64,000 bases of DNA from Paludibacterium yongneupense DSM 18731 (GTDB lineage Bacteria; Pseudomonadota; Gammaproteobacteria; Burkholderiales; Chromobacteriaceae). Location: assembly GCF_000422925.1 (NCBI RefSeq), contig NZ_AUGZ01000019.1, positions 42,150 to 106,149 on the forward strand, written 5' to 3'. A program made the translations under genes and the position numbers. Each line of letters starts with the position of its first letter. Position 1 is the stretch's first letter. The notes below the pieces were generated by a model. It saw only the letters and a program-made list of their open reading frames with translations, made no database searches and was not told the DNA's origin. This document shows, piece after piece, positions 1 through 12,008 of the stretch.

Positions 1-936
1 ATCATCCTGTCGCGAGAGCTGTCGCTGGACGAAATTGCCGAAATCCGGCAGCAATGTCCGGATATGGAAATCGAAGTCTTCGTGCACGGCGCTTTGTGCA
101 TTGCCTATTCCGGACGCTGTCTGTTATCGGGCTACTTCAACCACCGCGACCCGAACCAGGGGACGTGCACCAATTCCTGCCGCTGGGATTACAAGGTGCA
201 TGACACGGGAGGCGATGACAGCGGCGATGTGGTGGCGAAGATTCCGCTGGATTTCCAGCGTGCGCTCAGCGACGCGAATCAGAGCTTCGCGGCTTGCGGC
301 GGGGCCGAGCGTCATCCGCTGGCCGACAAGACCTATCTGATCGAGGAGGCGAGCCGTCCGGGCGAATTGATGCCTATCGTCGAAGACGAGCACGGCACCT
401 ATATCATGAACTCGAAAGATCTGCGCGCTGTCGAGCATGTGGCGCGTCTCGCCCAGATCGGCGTCGATTCGCTCAAGGTCGAAGGCCGCACCAAGTCGCT
501 GTATTACGTGGCCCGTACCGCCCAGGTCTACCGCCGCGCGATCGACGATGCGGTGGCGGGGCGACCGTTCGACCCTTCCCTGCTGTCCGAGCTGGATGGC
601 CTGGCTAACCGTGGCTACACCGACGGCTTTCTGGAGCGGCACCATACCCAGGACTACCAGAACTATATGAGCGGGCATTCTCAGGCCCGGCGCAGCCAGT
701 ATGTGGGTGAAGTGCTGGAGGTCGACGCAGAGGGCTGGGCCTTGATCGACGTAAAGAACCGCTTCGCGCTCGGCGACCGGCTGGAAATCATCCATCCGGC
801 GGGAAACCGTACCGTAACGCTCAACGCGATGACGCGCGACGGCGTCTCCGTCGACGTGGCGCCCGGCAATGGCGTCAAGGTGCGCATGCCCGATATGGCG
901 GGCATGGAAAAGGCGCTGATTTCGCGCCTGCTGTAA
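1..936 (+). CDS. trhP: tRNA 5-hydroxyuridine modification protein TrhP/YegQ (U32 peptidase family), C-terminal part
   Basis: The frame is open from the first base, so the start lies upstream; 311 residues and the stop are present, against roughly 450 for the family. The visible part opens with the end of the first U32 domain: an E-x-FVHGALC-x-x-YSGRC stretch followed by GYFNHRDPNQG and C-x3-C, cysteines typical of the YegQ type that ligate an Fe-S cluster in this group. The C-terminal part (about residues 225-311) is the small beta-barrel seen in U32 proteins. TrhP makes 5-hydroxyuridine at wobble position 34 of certain tRNAs using prephenate (family knowledge). It faces the vap-like genes convergently with a gap of only about 22 bases. 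Identification is firm; only the N-terminus is unseen. Confidence 0.9.
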   Translation: MILSRELSLDEIAEIRQQCPDMEIEVFVHGALCIAYSGRCLLSGYFNHRDPNQGTCTNSCRWDYKVHDTGGDDSGDVVAKIPLDFQRALSDANQSFAACGGAERHPLADKTYLIEEASRPGELMPIVEDEHGTYIMNSKDLRAVEHVARLAQIGVDSLKVEGRTKSLYYVARTAQVYRRAIDDAVAGRPFDPSLLSELDGLANRGYTDGFLERHHTQDYQNYMSGHSQARRSQYVGEVLEVDAEGWALIDVKNRFALGDRLEIIHPAGNRTVTLNAMTRDGVSVDVAPGNGVKVRMPDMAGMEKALISRLL

Positions 937-958
937 ACGCTTGCCGCCGCCGCGCGGT

Positions 959-1441
959 TCAGGGCGCTGCGGTGGCGACCAGTTCGCCCGCTCCCCCCAT
1001 CATTCCGCCGCTCTGGACCGGGCTTGCGCCGGCGAAGCAGGCGAAGGCGCCGTTTTCGTCCCACCACAGGATGGTGATCAGCGATGCGCTATAGTTCGCG
1101 ATAAACCAGATGGGCAGGTTCACGCCCGGCTTCAGTGGCCGCGTCAGACAGCAGTCGCCCCAGAACTGGGCCCTGGCGATCAAGCTCCCGCCGCCCCGGC
1201 CCTGAAACGTCCCCTCCGTGACGGAGCCTGCGAAGAAGACGGCACGCAGATCAATGGCGATATCGGCGTCGATACTGACCCGGGTCGCGTACGCCGCGCC
1301 CTCGATGGCCGGTGCGATGGCCTGTTGCCGGCGTGGTGCCCGGCGTCGGGTCTCGGCCTGCAGAATATCGTGCGCGAGGGTGCGGTGGGCGGCTGCCAGG
1401 TGCTGGGGGCGGCTATCGATGCAGCGGGCCTGCGCGGTCAT
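959..1441 (-). CDS. VapA/VapB-like small protein, third of three tandem paralogues
   Basis: This encodes 160 aa, with ATG at 1441 preceded by a strong AGGAGG-type ribosome site. The N-terminal third has an alpha-helical L-x-x-AH-x-x-LA motif shared with the two genes upstream. The C-terminal half reads RGGGSLIARAQFWG, later ILWWDENG, and ends in a glycine-rich GGMMGGAGEL. This order (Gly-rich turn, LWG-like strand, two aromatics plus Asp, then a Gly-rich last strand) matches Rhodococcus equi VapA/VapB proteins as I recall them. No signal peptide or membrane segment is visible, unlike classic secreted VapA. It is the last gene of a minus-strand run and ends about 22 bases from trhP. The family call is by pattern only, and the function is unknown. 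Confidence 0.55.
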   Translation of the reverse strand: MTAQARCIDSRPQHLAAAHRTLAHDILQAETRRRAPRRQQAIAPAIEGAAYATRVSIDADIAIDLRAVFFAGSVTEGTFQGRGGGSLIARAQFWGDCCLTRPLKPGVNLPIWFIANYSASLITILWWDENGAFACFAGASPVQSGGMMGGAGELVATAAP

Positions 1442-1520
1442 GATTTCATCCTCCTGAATAAACGGCCGCTGCCGGCATGGGCAGCGGAACGTGCGGCCAC
1501 AGGGATAAAGGGCTTCCCGC

Positions 1521-2003
1521 CTAGCGTGGCGCGGGGGCGGTGAACATGCCGCTTCCGCCTGCGATACCCGCACCGATGGAGAGCCCGCCTCCGACAAATG
1601 AGCCGAGAGCCCCACTGTCGTCCCACCAGTTGATATTGAGTGCGAAGGGGAAGGCATTCGCTTCGAAGGAGGCCACGAGTCCGTTCATTTCGCTGAGCGG
1701 CCGCATCAGCCAACTGGTGCCCGCCATGATGCCGCTCCCGACGACGGCGCCTCCTCCCCGGCCCAGATAACGGCCGCGTCCGGCATCGCCTTGTTCGTCA
1801 TAGAGCAGGGCTTCCAGCTCCAGATAGGCCAGCGCGCCGAAGCTGGCGCGCGTGTAATAGGCGAAGCCGCTTTCATACCGTGCGCCTGCCGCCTGGCGCG
1901 GGGCCGTGCCAAAACGGTCGACGCAGCCGGTGAACGCCGCGCGAGCCAGTTCGGTGTGTGCGTCGCGAAGCGCCGGGCTGCGCAAATCCCTGTCGTCGGT
2001 CAT
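1521..2003 (-). CDS. VapA/VapB-like small protein, second of three tandem paralogues
   Basis: This encodes 160 aa, the same length as its downstream neighbour. I chose ATG 2003 because AGGAAA lies at a suitable distance upstream; in-frame codons further upstream add about 28 residues without a better ribosome site. It shares the helical L-x-x-AH-x-x-LAR motif near the N-terminus, then GRGGGAVVGSGIMAG, NINWWDDSG and a final GAGIAGGSGMF. The paired Trp-Trp-Asp and the Gly-rich end align with the equivalent segments of the other two copies. No signal peptide is present. Gaps of 71 and 79 bases on either side suggest one operon. Function is unknown; resemblance to the Vap beta-barrel is an inference from motif order. 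Confidence 0.55.
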   Translation of the reverse strand: MTDDRDLRSPALRDAHTELARAAFTGCVDRFGTAPRQAAGARYESGFAYYTRASFGALAYLELEALLYDEQGDAGRGRYLGRGGGAVVGSGIMAGTSWLMRPLSEMNGLVASFEANAFPFALNINWWDDSGALGSFVGGGLSIGAGIAGGSGMFTAPAPR

Positions 2004-2074
2004 GCCGGTTTTTCCTGCGCATGTCGTTTTCATGGTCATGCCGCACCGTCCGACGGACGGAAGCGGCATCACGC

Positions 2075-2578
2075 TCAGGCGGCGCAAGCCAGTGCGCCAT
2101 CCAGCGAGTCAAGCGACTCGAGCTTGCCCTGTCCGCCGAACAGGCCGCCACCCGTGCCGGGACCGGCGCCGACAAAGCTGGCCAGCGGACCCTCTTCGTC
2201 CCACCACACGATGCTCAACATTCCGGGAATGCAATGCGCGGCAAACGAGAGCCGCCAGCTTTTTCCCTGTTTCAGCGCTTCATACAACCAGCAACTGCCC
2301 CAAAGTTGGGCGTCGCCTATCATCGTGCCGCCACCTGCCCCGGAAAACTGCCCCAGAATGGAATCGGGGTGCTGCGGCGCATACAACTCCACCGACAGAT
2401 CGACCTCGAGAAAGCCGTGAAGGTCGACCCAGGCGGTATACGGCGTCAGCCCTTGCTGAGTGGCTGAGAACGCCGGGCGGCGCATGGTTTGGCGCAGGCG
2501 CTCGGATTCCAGGATTTCGCGCGCGAGTACGGCGTGCGCTTCGAGCAGCGGGGACGAACGGGTGTCGGTCGGGTGCAT
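2075..2578 (-). CDS. VapA/VapB-like small protein, first of three tandem paralogues
   Basis: This encodes 167 aa, with ATG at 2578 preceded by AAAGGA. It is the promoter-proximal copy and the one that most resembles VapA: GAGGGTMIGDAQLWGS about two thirds of the way along, then SIVWWDEEG, then a Gly-rich GGGLFGGQGKL near the end. VapA as I recall it has a GGLTLPGAGALWG-like stretch, NINFFDSSG and a Gly-rich C-terminus in the same order. The N-terminus holds the shared motif (EAHAVLAREIL) and charged helix. There is no signal sequence, so export, if any, would need another route. VapA of R. equi acts on host phagosomes; no such role can be assumed here. Confidence 0.6.
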   Translation of the reverse strand: MHPTDTRSSPLLEAHAVLAREILESERLRQTMRRPAFSATQQGLTPYTAWVDLHGFLEVDLSVELYAPQHPDSILGQFSGAGGGTMIGDAQLWGSCWLYEALKQGKSWRLSFAAHCIPGMLSIVWWDEEGPLASFVGAGPGTGGGLFGGQGKLESLDSLDGALACAA

Positions 2579-3125
2579 ATGCAGTCCTTTCTTTGAGGAG
2601 AGGAAAACGGGATGTGGAAGGTCCCGCTATCTGAGACCAAGTATGGAAGCGCAAGCGTGTGTCCGTCAGGGGCGGGAGGATCGCCGTTCTGCCGGTTTTT
2701 CCCAACTGCGGCCCCGGATGCATGCTATCTGGCCCGCGCTTTTTCCGCGGGCGGCGAGGGTGTGGCATACATTGTGCATGTATGCGCTGAGCATCGCGGG
2801 TGTGGTTTTGTGCCACTGCGGAAAATGCGGGTGATGATTATTTTCATCGGCGGGCTGGCGCAAGTTTCGCGTGCAGGATAATTTTTGTCGACAATGCGTC
2901 GTGTTGTGATAAAAAGTGATGGTGCTGTTGCAGGTGTGTATATTTTTTTAAACGAGCCCGTCCGGGCCGCCTGGTCGCCGATCGGCCAGGGGCAGGGCGC
3001 AGGGCGAGGGAGATGCCGCTCGCGCGGCGTCAGTGCTGTTGAGGGTTCTTAGGGTTCCGTTGCCGGTGCGGCGGTGTCGGCGGCTGCGGAGTTCATTTGC
3101 GCGAACGCGGATTTAGGAAGCCATC
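2579..3125. other. Intergenic region between divergent vap-like operon and potF
   Basis: About 550 bases carry both divergent promoters but no convincing gene. Open frames here lack homology signals and codon bias. The right half holds an AT-rich patch (about 2880-2960) with a candidate promoter, followed by a GC-rich stretch of about 160 bases that would be a long potF leader. A weak sigma-54-like pattern, TGGCGC-N5-TCGC, lies at 2856-2870 and departs from consensus at two conserved positions. No known riboswitch was recognised. Confidence 0.5.
2885..2912 (+). promoter_or_regulatory. Candidate sigma-70 promoter for potF
   Basis: TTGTCG and TGATAA are separated by 16 bases in the only AT-rich part of the upstream region. 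It would give a leader of roughly 200 bases before potF. The -35 is a partial match, so this is only a candidate. Confidence 0.3.
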
Positions 3126-4223
3126 ATGAATCAGAAATTCCCCGGTAAAGTTCTTTGTGCCCTCCTGACCTTGTTGCCGGCGGCAGCGATGGCCGAGGAC
3201 AAGGCTCTCAACGTCTATAACTGGTCGGACTACATCGCCAAGACCACGATTCCCCGCTTCGAGAAAGAGACCGGAATCAAGGTCCGCTACGATGTCTACG
3301 ATAGCGACGACACCTTGCAGGCCAAGATGCTGACCGGCAAGGCCGGGTACGACATCGTGGTTCCCACGTCGAACTATATGGCCAAGCAGATCGAAGCCGG
3401 CATCTACCAGAAGCTCGACAAGTCGAAAATTCCCAACCTGGCCTATCTGAATAAAAGCCTGATGAAGATGGTCGAGGGCGCCGATCCGGGCAACGCGCAC
3501 GGCGTGCCCTGGGCATGGGGGACGGATGGTCTCGGCTACAATATGAACAAGGTGCACGCGGCGCTGGGCAAGGATGCGCCGCTGGACAGCTGGGATATTC
3601 TATTCGAGCCGAAATATCTGTCGAAACTGAAAGGATGTGGCGTGTCGTTGCTGGACCAGGCCGCCGACATCTTCACGATCACCCTGGCCTACCTTCATAA
3701 AGATCCTAATAGCCATAACCCCGCAGATTATCAGGCAGCATTCCAGTTGTTGAAGAAAATCCGCCCGTATATCACGCAGTTCAATTCTTCCGGTTACATC
3801 AACGATCTGGCCAACGGCGACGTCTGTTTTGCCGTCGGCTTCTCCGGCGATGTCCACATCGCCAAGCAACGCGCGGCAGAAGCGGGCAAGAGTTATACCG
3901 TCAACTATGTCATCCCCAAGGAGGGCGCCCCCTTGTGGTTCGACGTGATGGTGATTCCGCGCGACGCCGCGCATCCGGAGGCGGCGACCAAGTGGATCAA
4001 CTATATCCAGACCCCGCAAGTGAACGCGGAAATAACCAATCAGGTGTTCTACCCGACGGCGAACGAGGCGGCGCGCAAATACGTGAATCCCGCCATTGCC
4101 AACGACCCTACCGTGTACCCGCCTGAGTCGGTACTCAAGACCCTGTACCTGATGAAGCCGCTGCCGCCGGACATCCTGCGCCTGGAAAACAGGCTGTGGA
4201 CCCAGCTCAAGTCCGGTCGCTGA
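3126..4223 (+). CDS. potF: Putrescine-binding periplasmic protein PotF
   Basis: This encodes 365 aa with a signal peptide ending about residue 22 (LLPAAAMA before EDK). The mature protein begins with the LNVYNWSDYI motif of polyamine-binding proteins of the PotD/PotF family, and GYDIVVPTSNYM and GVPWAWGTDGLGYN follow as in PotF. It binds putrescine in the periplasm and delivers it to PotHI. Length matches E. coli PotF (about 370). It is the first gene of a potF-potG-potH-potI operon, with a gap of 67 bases before potG. PotF rather than PotD is favoured by the accompanying PotG/PotH/PotI set; exact substrate preference is inferred. Confidence 0.92.
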   Translation: MNQKFPGKVLCALLTLLPAAAMAEDKALNVYNWSDYIAKTTIPRFEKETGIKVRYDVYDSDDTLQAKMLTGKAGYDIVVPTSNYMAKQIEAGIYQKLDKSKIPNLAYLNKSLMKMVEGADPGNAHGVPWAWGTDGLGYNMNKVHAALGKDAPLDSWDILFEPKYLSKLKGCGVSLLDQAADIFTITLAYLHKDPNSHNPADYQAAFQLLKKIRPYITQFNSSGYINDLANGDVCFAVGFSGDVHIAKQRAAEAGKSYTVNYVIPKEGAPLWFDVMVIPRDAAHPEAATKWINYIQTPQVNAEITNQVFYPTANEAARKYVNPAIANDPTVYPPESVLKTLYLMKPLPPDILRLENRLWTQLKSGR

Positions 4224-4290
4224 GCCCGCGGGCGGCGCTCCCGGCGCCGCCCGACCGTGTTTTCATCCAGCTTGAAAGAGTCCCCAAACC

Positions 4291-5430
4291 ATGATGAACG
4301 AGCGCATAAGCAGTCAGACACTGGCATCGGCCGCGACGGGACGCAGCGATTTTGTCCAGATCATCGATGTCGTCAAGAAATTCGGCGATGCCACCGCCCT
4401 GAACCAGGTCAGCCTGACGGTACGCAAGAACGAGCTGTTCGCCCTGCTCGGCAGTTCGGGGTGCGGCAAGTCGACCCTGTTGCGGATTCTGGCCGGATTC
4501 GAAACGGCGACCTCGGGCAAGATCCTGATCGATGGTGAGGATGTCGCGAGAATTCCGCCGTATAAACGGCCGGTCAATATGATGTTCCAGTCGTACGCTT
4601 TGTTCCCGCACATGTCGGTCGAGAGCAATATCGCCTTCGGCCTGAAGCAGGAGGGCTTGCCCGCTGCCGAGATCCGCGAGCGGGTCGGCGATGTGCTGGA
4701 ACTGGTGCAGATGGGCAAGTATGCGCGCCGCAAGCCGCATCAACTGTCGGGCGGACAACAGCAGCGCGTGGCGCTCGCGCGCAGCCTGGTCAAGCGGCCC
4801 AAGCTGCTTTTGCTCGATGAGCCGATGTCGGCGCTGGACAAGAAAATCCGGCAGCAAACGCAGCTTGAGCTGGTGAACATCCTGCATCGGGTCGACGTCA
4901 CCTGCATCATGGTCACCCACGATCAGGAAGAGGCGATGACGATGGCGCACCGCCTGGCCGTGATGAGCGAAGGCGAGGTGGTCCAGGTCGGCGTGCCGTC
5001 GCAGGTCTACGAATACCCTAACTGCCGGTTTTCGGCGGAATTCATCGGCTCGACCAATCTGTTTCCCGGGGTGGTGTCGGAAGACGAGCCCGATCATATT
5101 TTCGTCGACAGCAGCGCGCTGCCCGCGCGCCTGTACATCAGCCATGGCATTACCGGGCCGGTGGGCATGGAAGTCTTCATTTCGATTCGCCCCGAGCGAG
5201 TACAGCTGTCGCGGAGCAAGCCTCAGCAGACGTGCAACTGGGGGCAGGGCGTGGTCAAGGATGTCGCCTATCTCGGCAGCTACACGCTCTACCACGTCGA
5301 GCTGGAGAGCGGGATGCGGGTGATGGCCAATCTGTCCAGCCTGTTGCTGACCGAGATCGAGGCGCCGGCCTACGGCGACGAGGTGTTCGTCAGCTGGAGC
5401 GAAAGCAGCCCGGTGGTGCTGACATCATGA
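4291..5430 (+). CDS. potG: Putrescine ABC transporter ATP-binding protein PotG
   Basis: This encodes 379 aa. Walker A is GSSGCGKST at residues 54-62, the Q-loop is MMFQSYALFPHM, the signature is LSGGQQQR near residue 151, and Walker B is LLLLDEP followed by MSALD and a VTHDQEEAM switch region. The last 100 or so residues form the TOBE domain found in polyamine and sugar importers. It energises putrescine uptake at the inner membrane. The start could be either of two adjacent ATG codons (4291 or 4294). The stop overlaps the potH start in an ATGA arrangement, implying translational coupling. Confidence 0.93.
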   Translation: MMNERISSQTLASAATGRSDFVQIIDVVKKFGDATALNQVSLTVRKNELFALLGSSGCGKSTLLRILAGFETATSGKILIDGEDVARIPPYKRPVNMMFQSYALFPHMSVESNIAFGLKQEGLPAAEIRERVGDVLELVQMGKYARRKPHQLSGGQQQRVALARSLVKRPKLLLLDEPMSALDKKIRQQTQLELVNILHRVDVTCIMVTHDQEEAMTMAHRLAVMSEGEVVQVGVPSQVYEYPNCRFSAEFIGSTNLFPGVVSEDEPDHIFVDSSALPARLYISHGITGPVGMEVFISIRPERVQLSRSKPQQTCNWGQGVVKDVAYLGSYTLYHVELESGMRVMANLSSLLLTEIEAPAYGDEVFVSWSESSPVVLTS

Positions 5431-6332
5431 AGGCACGACTCCTGCGCTGGCTGCCCTCCGGACGCGTCGGGGTGATTTCCATCCCGTTCGCTTTTCTGTT
5501 TCTGTTCTTTTTCGTGCCTTTCATTCTGGTGATCGGCATCAGCTTCTCGCAGCAAGTCCTGGGGGTCCCCCCCTATGCGCCGCTGACCCAGTGGAAGGAC
5601 GGCATATTGGGCATTTCGCTCAATATGAGCCACTACCAGTTTCTGCTGCATGACGATCTGTATGCGGAAACATACCTCAGTTCGCTGCGGATGGCGCTGA
5701 TCTCGACCGTGTGCTGCCTGCTGATAGGCTACCCGGTAGCCTACTGCATCGCGCGGGCGCGGGAGTCGATTCGCGGCACCCTGATGATGTTGGTGATGCT
5801 GCCGTTCTGGACGTCTTTCCTGATCCGGGTCTACGCCTGGGTGGCGATTTTGAAGAACGATGGCCTGCTCAACAACTTCCTGATGTGGATCGGGCTGATC
5901 TCCACGCCCTTGCGGCTCTATCACACCGACTGGGGCGTCTATATCGGCATGGTCTATTCCTACCTGCCATTCATGATCATGCCCTTGTACGCCCACCTGG
6001 TGAAGATGGATCTGACCCTGCTTGAAGCGGCCAACGATCTGGGCGCGAAGCCGTGGAAGTCCTTCATGCTGATCACCCTGCCGCTATCGCGCAACGGCAT
6101 CATCGCCGGCAGTCTGCTGGTGTTCATCCCCGCCGTCGGCGAGTACGTGATTCCCGAGCTGCTGGGGGGCTCGGACACGCTGATGATAGGGCGTGTGATG
6201 TGGGAAGAGTTCTTCAACAATATCGACTGGCCGATGGCTTCCGCCGTCACCTGCGCGATGGTGGTCCTGCTGCTGGTGCCCATGGCGTTGTTCCAGCATT
6301 ACCAGGTCAAGGAAATGGAGGAAGGGCAATGA
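5427..6332 (+). CDS. potH: Putrescine ABC transporter permease PotH
   Basis: This encodes 301 aa; ATG at 5427 sits inside the potG stop (ATGA). The frame continues upstream, but that part is the shadow of potG. It has about six hydrophobic segments, the first around residues 15-37 (a Phe-rich FAFLFLFFFVPFI run). The EAA loop that contacts the ATPase reads EAANDLGAKPWKSF with ITLPL following, in the last third. It is slightly shorter than E. coli PotH (about 317) but complete. It pairs with PotI to form the membrane channel, and its stop overlaps the potI start. Confidence 0.92.
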   Translation: MKARLLRWLPSGRVGVISIPFAFLFLFFFVPFILVIGISFSQQVLGVPPYAPLTQWKDGILGISLNMSHYQFLLHDDLYAETYLSSLRMALISTVCCLLIGYPVAYCIARARESIRGTLMMLVMLPFWTSFLIRVYAWVAILKNDGLLNNFLMWIGLISTPLRLYHTDWGVYIGMVYSYLPFMIMPLYAHLVKMDLTLLEAANDLGAKPWKSFMLITLPLSRNGIIAGSLLVFIPAVGEYVIPELLGGSDTLMIGRVMWEEFFNNIDWPMASAVTCAMVVLLLVPMALFQHYQVKEMEEGQ

Positions 6333-7168
6333 TCCGTTCGAACAAATGGGTGTCCGGTTCCGTGCTCGGCCTGGGCTATCTGTTTCTTTACCTGCCCATC
6401 GTGCTGCTGGTGGTCTATTCCTTCAACGAGTCCAAGCTGGTGACGGTGTGGTCGGGGTTTTCTACGCGCTGGTACGCGGCCCTGCTGGACGACGACGAAT
6501 TGATGGGTGCCGCCTGGCTCAGCATCCGTATCGCCTTGATGACGGCCACCGCCGCGGTGGTGATCGGCACCGTCGGCGGTTTCGTGCTCGCGCGGTTCGG
6601 GCGCTTCCGCCTGTTCACCGTCTTCGCGGCGATGATCAACGCGCCGCTGGTGATGCCCGAGGTCATCATCGGCATCTCGATGCTGCTGTTGTTCGTGCAG
6701 ATGGAGCAGGCCTTCGGCTGGCCGCAGGGGCGAGGCATGTTCACCATCTGGATCGGCCATGTGACCTTGTGCGTGTCCTATGTGGCCATCATTGTGCAAT
6801 CACGGGTCAAGGAGCTCGATCGCGCGCTGGAAGAGGCGGCGATGGATCTTGGCGCCACTCCCGGCAAGATCTTTTTCGTGATCACTCTGCCGCTGATCTC
6901 GCAGGCGCTGATTGCCGGCTGGCTGCTGTCCTTCACGCTGTCGCTCGACGATCTGGTTCTGACCGCCTTCCTGTCCGGGCCGGGATCGACCACGCTGCCG
7001 ATGGTGGTGTTCTCGCGCGTGCGACTCGGGCTGAATCCCGAAATGAACGCCCTGGCGACCTTGTTCATCGCATCGGTGACGATAGGCGTAGTGGGCGTCA
7101 ACCAGTTCATGCGCGCGAGCGAACGCAAGCGGCAGCGTGAAATCCGCCTGGCCCTGGCCGAGGCCTGA
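6329..7168 (+). CDS. potI: Putrescine ABC transporter permease PotI
   Basis: This encodes 279 aa, almost the same as E. coli PotI (281). The start overlaps the potH stop in ATGA. The first membrane segment contains YLFLYLPIVLLVVYSFNESK, typical of the PotI/PotC side of the channel, and the EAA loop is EEAAMDLGATPGKIF with ITLPL. SLDDLVLTAFLSGPG near residue 210 is a conserved PotI/PotC motif. It is the last transporter gene; the DUF3138 porin gene follows after 53 bases and may be cotranscribed. Confidence 0.92.
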   Translation: MIRSNKWVSGSVLGLGYLFLYLPIVLLVVYSFNESKLVTVWSGFSTRWYAALLDDDELMGAAWLSIRIALMTATAAVVIGTVGGFVLARFGRFRLFTVFAAMINAPLVMPEVIIGISMLLLFVQMEQAFGWPQGRGMFTIWIGHVTLCVSYVAIIVQSRVKELDRALEEAAMDLGATPGKIFFVITLPLISQALIAGWLLSFTLSLDDLVLTAFLSGPGSTTLPMVVFSRVRLGLNPEMNALATLFIASVTIGVVGVNQFMRASERKRQREIRLALAEA

Positions 7169-7221
7169 ACCGGCGCAAGCCGCAATAATAATGATGTCGT
7201 TGCAAACTGGAGATTCTTGAA

Positions 7222-10553
<3,332 letters not shown>

Positions 10554-10570
10554 GCCTTGCATGCGCCACG

Positions 10571-10610
10571 AAAAACGCCGCCGCGGGATGTGACCGCGAC
10601 GGCGTTTTTT
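10571..10610. terminator. Bidirectional intrinsic terminator between argS and phaA
   Basis: AACGCCG..CGCGG and CCGCG..CGGCGTT pair around a short loop, with A5 on the left and T6 on the right, so it can serve argS on the plus strand and phaA on the minus strand. Confidence 0.8.
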
Positions 10611-10623
10611 CATTTCAACCGGC

Positions 10624-11805
10624 TCACGCGCGTTCGATCGCCAGCGCCACGCCCATGCCGCCGCCTATGCACAGCGTTGCCAGAGCCTTGCGAGCCTGGC
10701 GGCGTTGCATTTCGTGCAGCAGGGTCACCAGGATGCGGCAGCCGGATGCGCCCACCGGGTGTCCGATGGCGATGGCGCCGCCATTGACATTGAGTTTGCT
10801 GGTATCCCACTGCAGTTCGCGGGTTACCCCCAGCGCCTGCGCGGCAAAGGCCTCGTTCCCTTCGATCAGGTCGAGCTGATCGATCGACCACCCCGCGCGT
10901 TGCAGTGCGCGGCGGGTCGCCGGAACCGGGCCCATGCCCATGATGCTGGGCTCTACGCCCGCCGACGCATAGCCGCGAACCACGGCCAGCGGGGTCAGGC
11001 CGAGTTCGCGCGCGCGCGAAGCGCTCATCAGCATGACCGCCGCCGCGCCATCGTTGATGCCCGAGGAGTTGCCGGCGGTGACGGTGCCGTCCTTCTTGAA
11101 GGCCGGTCGCAGCTTGGCAAGCATTTCGGCGGTGGCATTGGTGCGGATGAATTCATCTGTCGCGAAGCTGATGGGATCGCCCTTGCGCTGCGGAATCGAC
11201 ACCGGAACGATTTCGTCGGCAAAGCGACCGGCCGCTTGCGCTGCCGCGGCCTTCTGCTGCGAGGCCAAGGCGAAAGCATCCTGCTCTTCGCGGCTGATGT
11301 CATATTTGGCCGCGATGTTTTCGGCGGTGACGCCCATGTGGTACTGGTTGTAGACGTCGGTCAGCGCATCGTGGACCATGCTGTCGACCAGCGTCGCCGG
11401 CCCCATGCGGAAACCGTCGCGCGAGCCGGGCAGCAGGTGCGGCGTGAGGCTCATGTTTTCCTGGCCCCCCGCGATGACGATATCGGAGTCGCCGGCAAGA
11501 ATGGCCTGGATGCCGAGATGGGTGGATTTCAGGCCCGAGCCGCAGACCTGATTGATGGTGAGGGCGGGAACCTCGATCGGGATGCCTGCCTTGAGCAAGG
11601 CTTGCCGTGCCGGATTCTGCCCGGCTCCAGCGGTCAGTATCTGCCCCATGATGACTTCGGACACCAGTTCCGGCGCCACGGAGGTTTGTGCCAATAGTGC
11701 CTTGATGACGGTGGCTCCGAGGTCGGCGGCGGGAATGGCGGCCAGAGACCCGCCAAAATTGCCTACCCCGGTGCGCGCTGCGGCAACGATTACGACTTCT
11801 TGCAT
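10624..11805 (-). CDS. phaA: Acetyl-CoA acetyltransferase (beta-ketothiolase)
   Basis: This encodes 393 aa, with ATG at 11805 preceded by GGGAGGT. The thiolase active site is complete: nucleophilic Cys in [10 protein letters not shown] (about residue 88), His in [15 protein letters not shown], and the second Cys in CIGGGMG near the C-terminus. The usual NEAFA loop is present as EGNEAFAAQ, where a hydrophobic residue normally precedes Asn. It condenses two acetyl-CoA to acetoacetyl-CoA. It lies downstream of phaC in the same direction with a 203-base gap, so it probably supplies PHA synthesis. No phaB reductase gene is in the window. Members of this family also serve in beta-oxidation, so the PHA role comes from context. 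Confidence 0.9.
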   Translation of the reverse strand: MQEVVIVAAARTGVGNFGGSLAAIPAADLGATVIKALLAQTSVAPELVSEVIMGQILTAGAGQNPARQALLKAGIPIEVPALTINQVCGSGLKSTHLGIQAILAGDSDIVIAGGQENMSLTPHLLPGSRDGFRMGPATLVDSMVHDALTDVYNQYHMGVTAENIAAKYDISREEQDAFALASQQKAAAAQAAGRFADEIVPVSIPQRKGDPISFATDEFIRTNATAEMLAKLRPAFKKDGTVTAGNSSGINDGAAAVMLMSASRARELGLTPLAVVRGYASAGVEPSIMGMGPVPATRRALQRAGWSIDQLDLIEGNEAFAAQALGVTRELQWDTSKLNVNGGAIAIGHPVGASGCRILVTLLHEMQRRQARKALATLCIGGGMGVALAIERA

Positions 11806-12008
11806 CAGTCTACCTCCCATTGTTATTTCAAGGCTGTTTCCGGACTCTCCGCGACCACGCCCGCTGGGCGTTGACAACAGTCGGCCGGGGCGGGAGATCC
11901 CGCCCAACGGCGCTGCGGCCGGGGCTGTCCGGTTTGGCGAATAACGGCCGACGCGGGTCAGCCGGTTCTGCTTCCCTGTTTCTCCTTTTCCGGCGGCGTT
12001 GAACCGCT

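Noticed and set aside
2856..2870. TGGCGC-N5-TCGC as a sigma-54 promoter for potF
   Set aside because: Two conserved bases differ and it lies 255 bases from the start; the spacing match alone is weak evidence.
2612..2881. An 89-codon plus-strand frame with a purine-rich sequence (GAGGAGAGG) before its ATG
   Set aside because: It lies in the upstream region of the divergent vap-like operon, has an irregular Cys-rich composition with no codon bias, and no recognisable domain.
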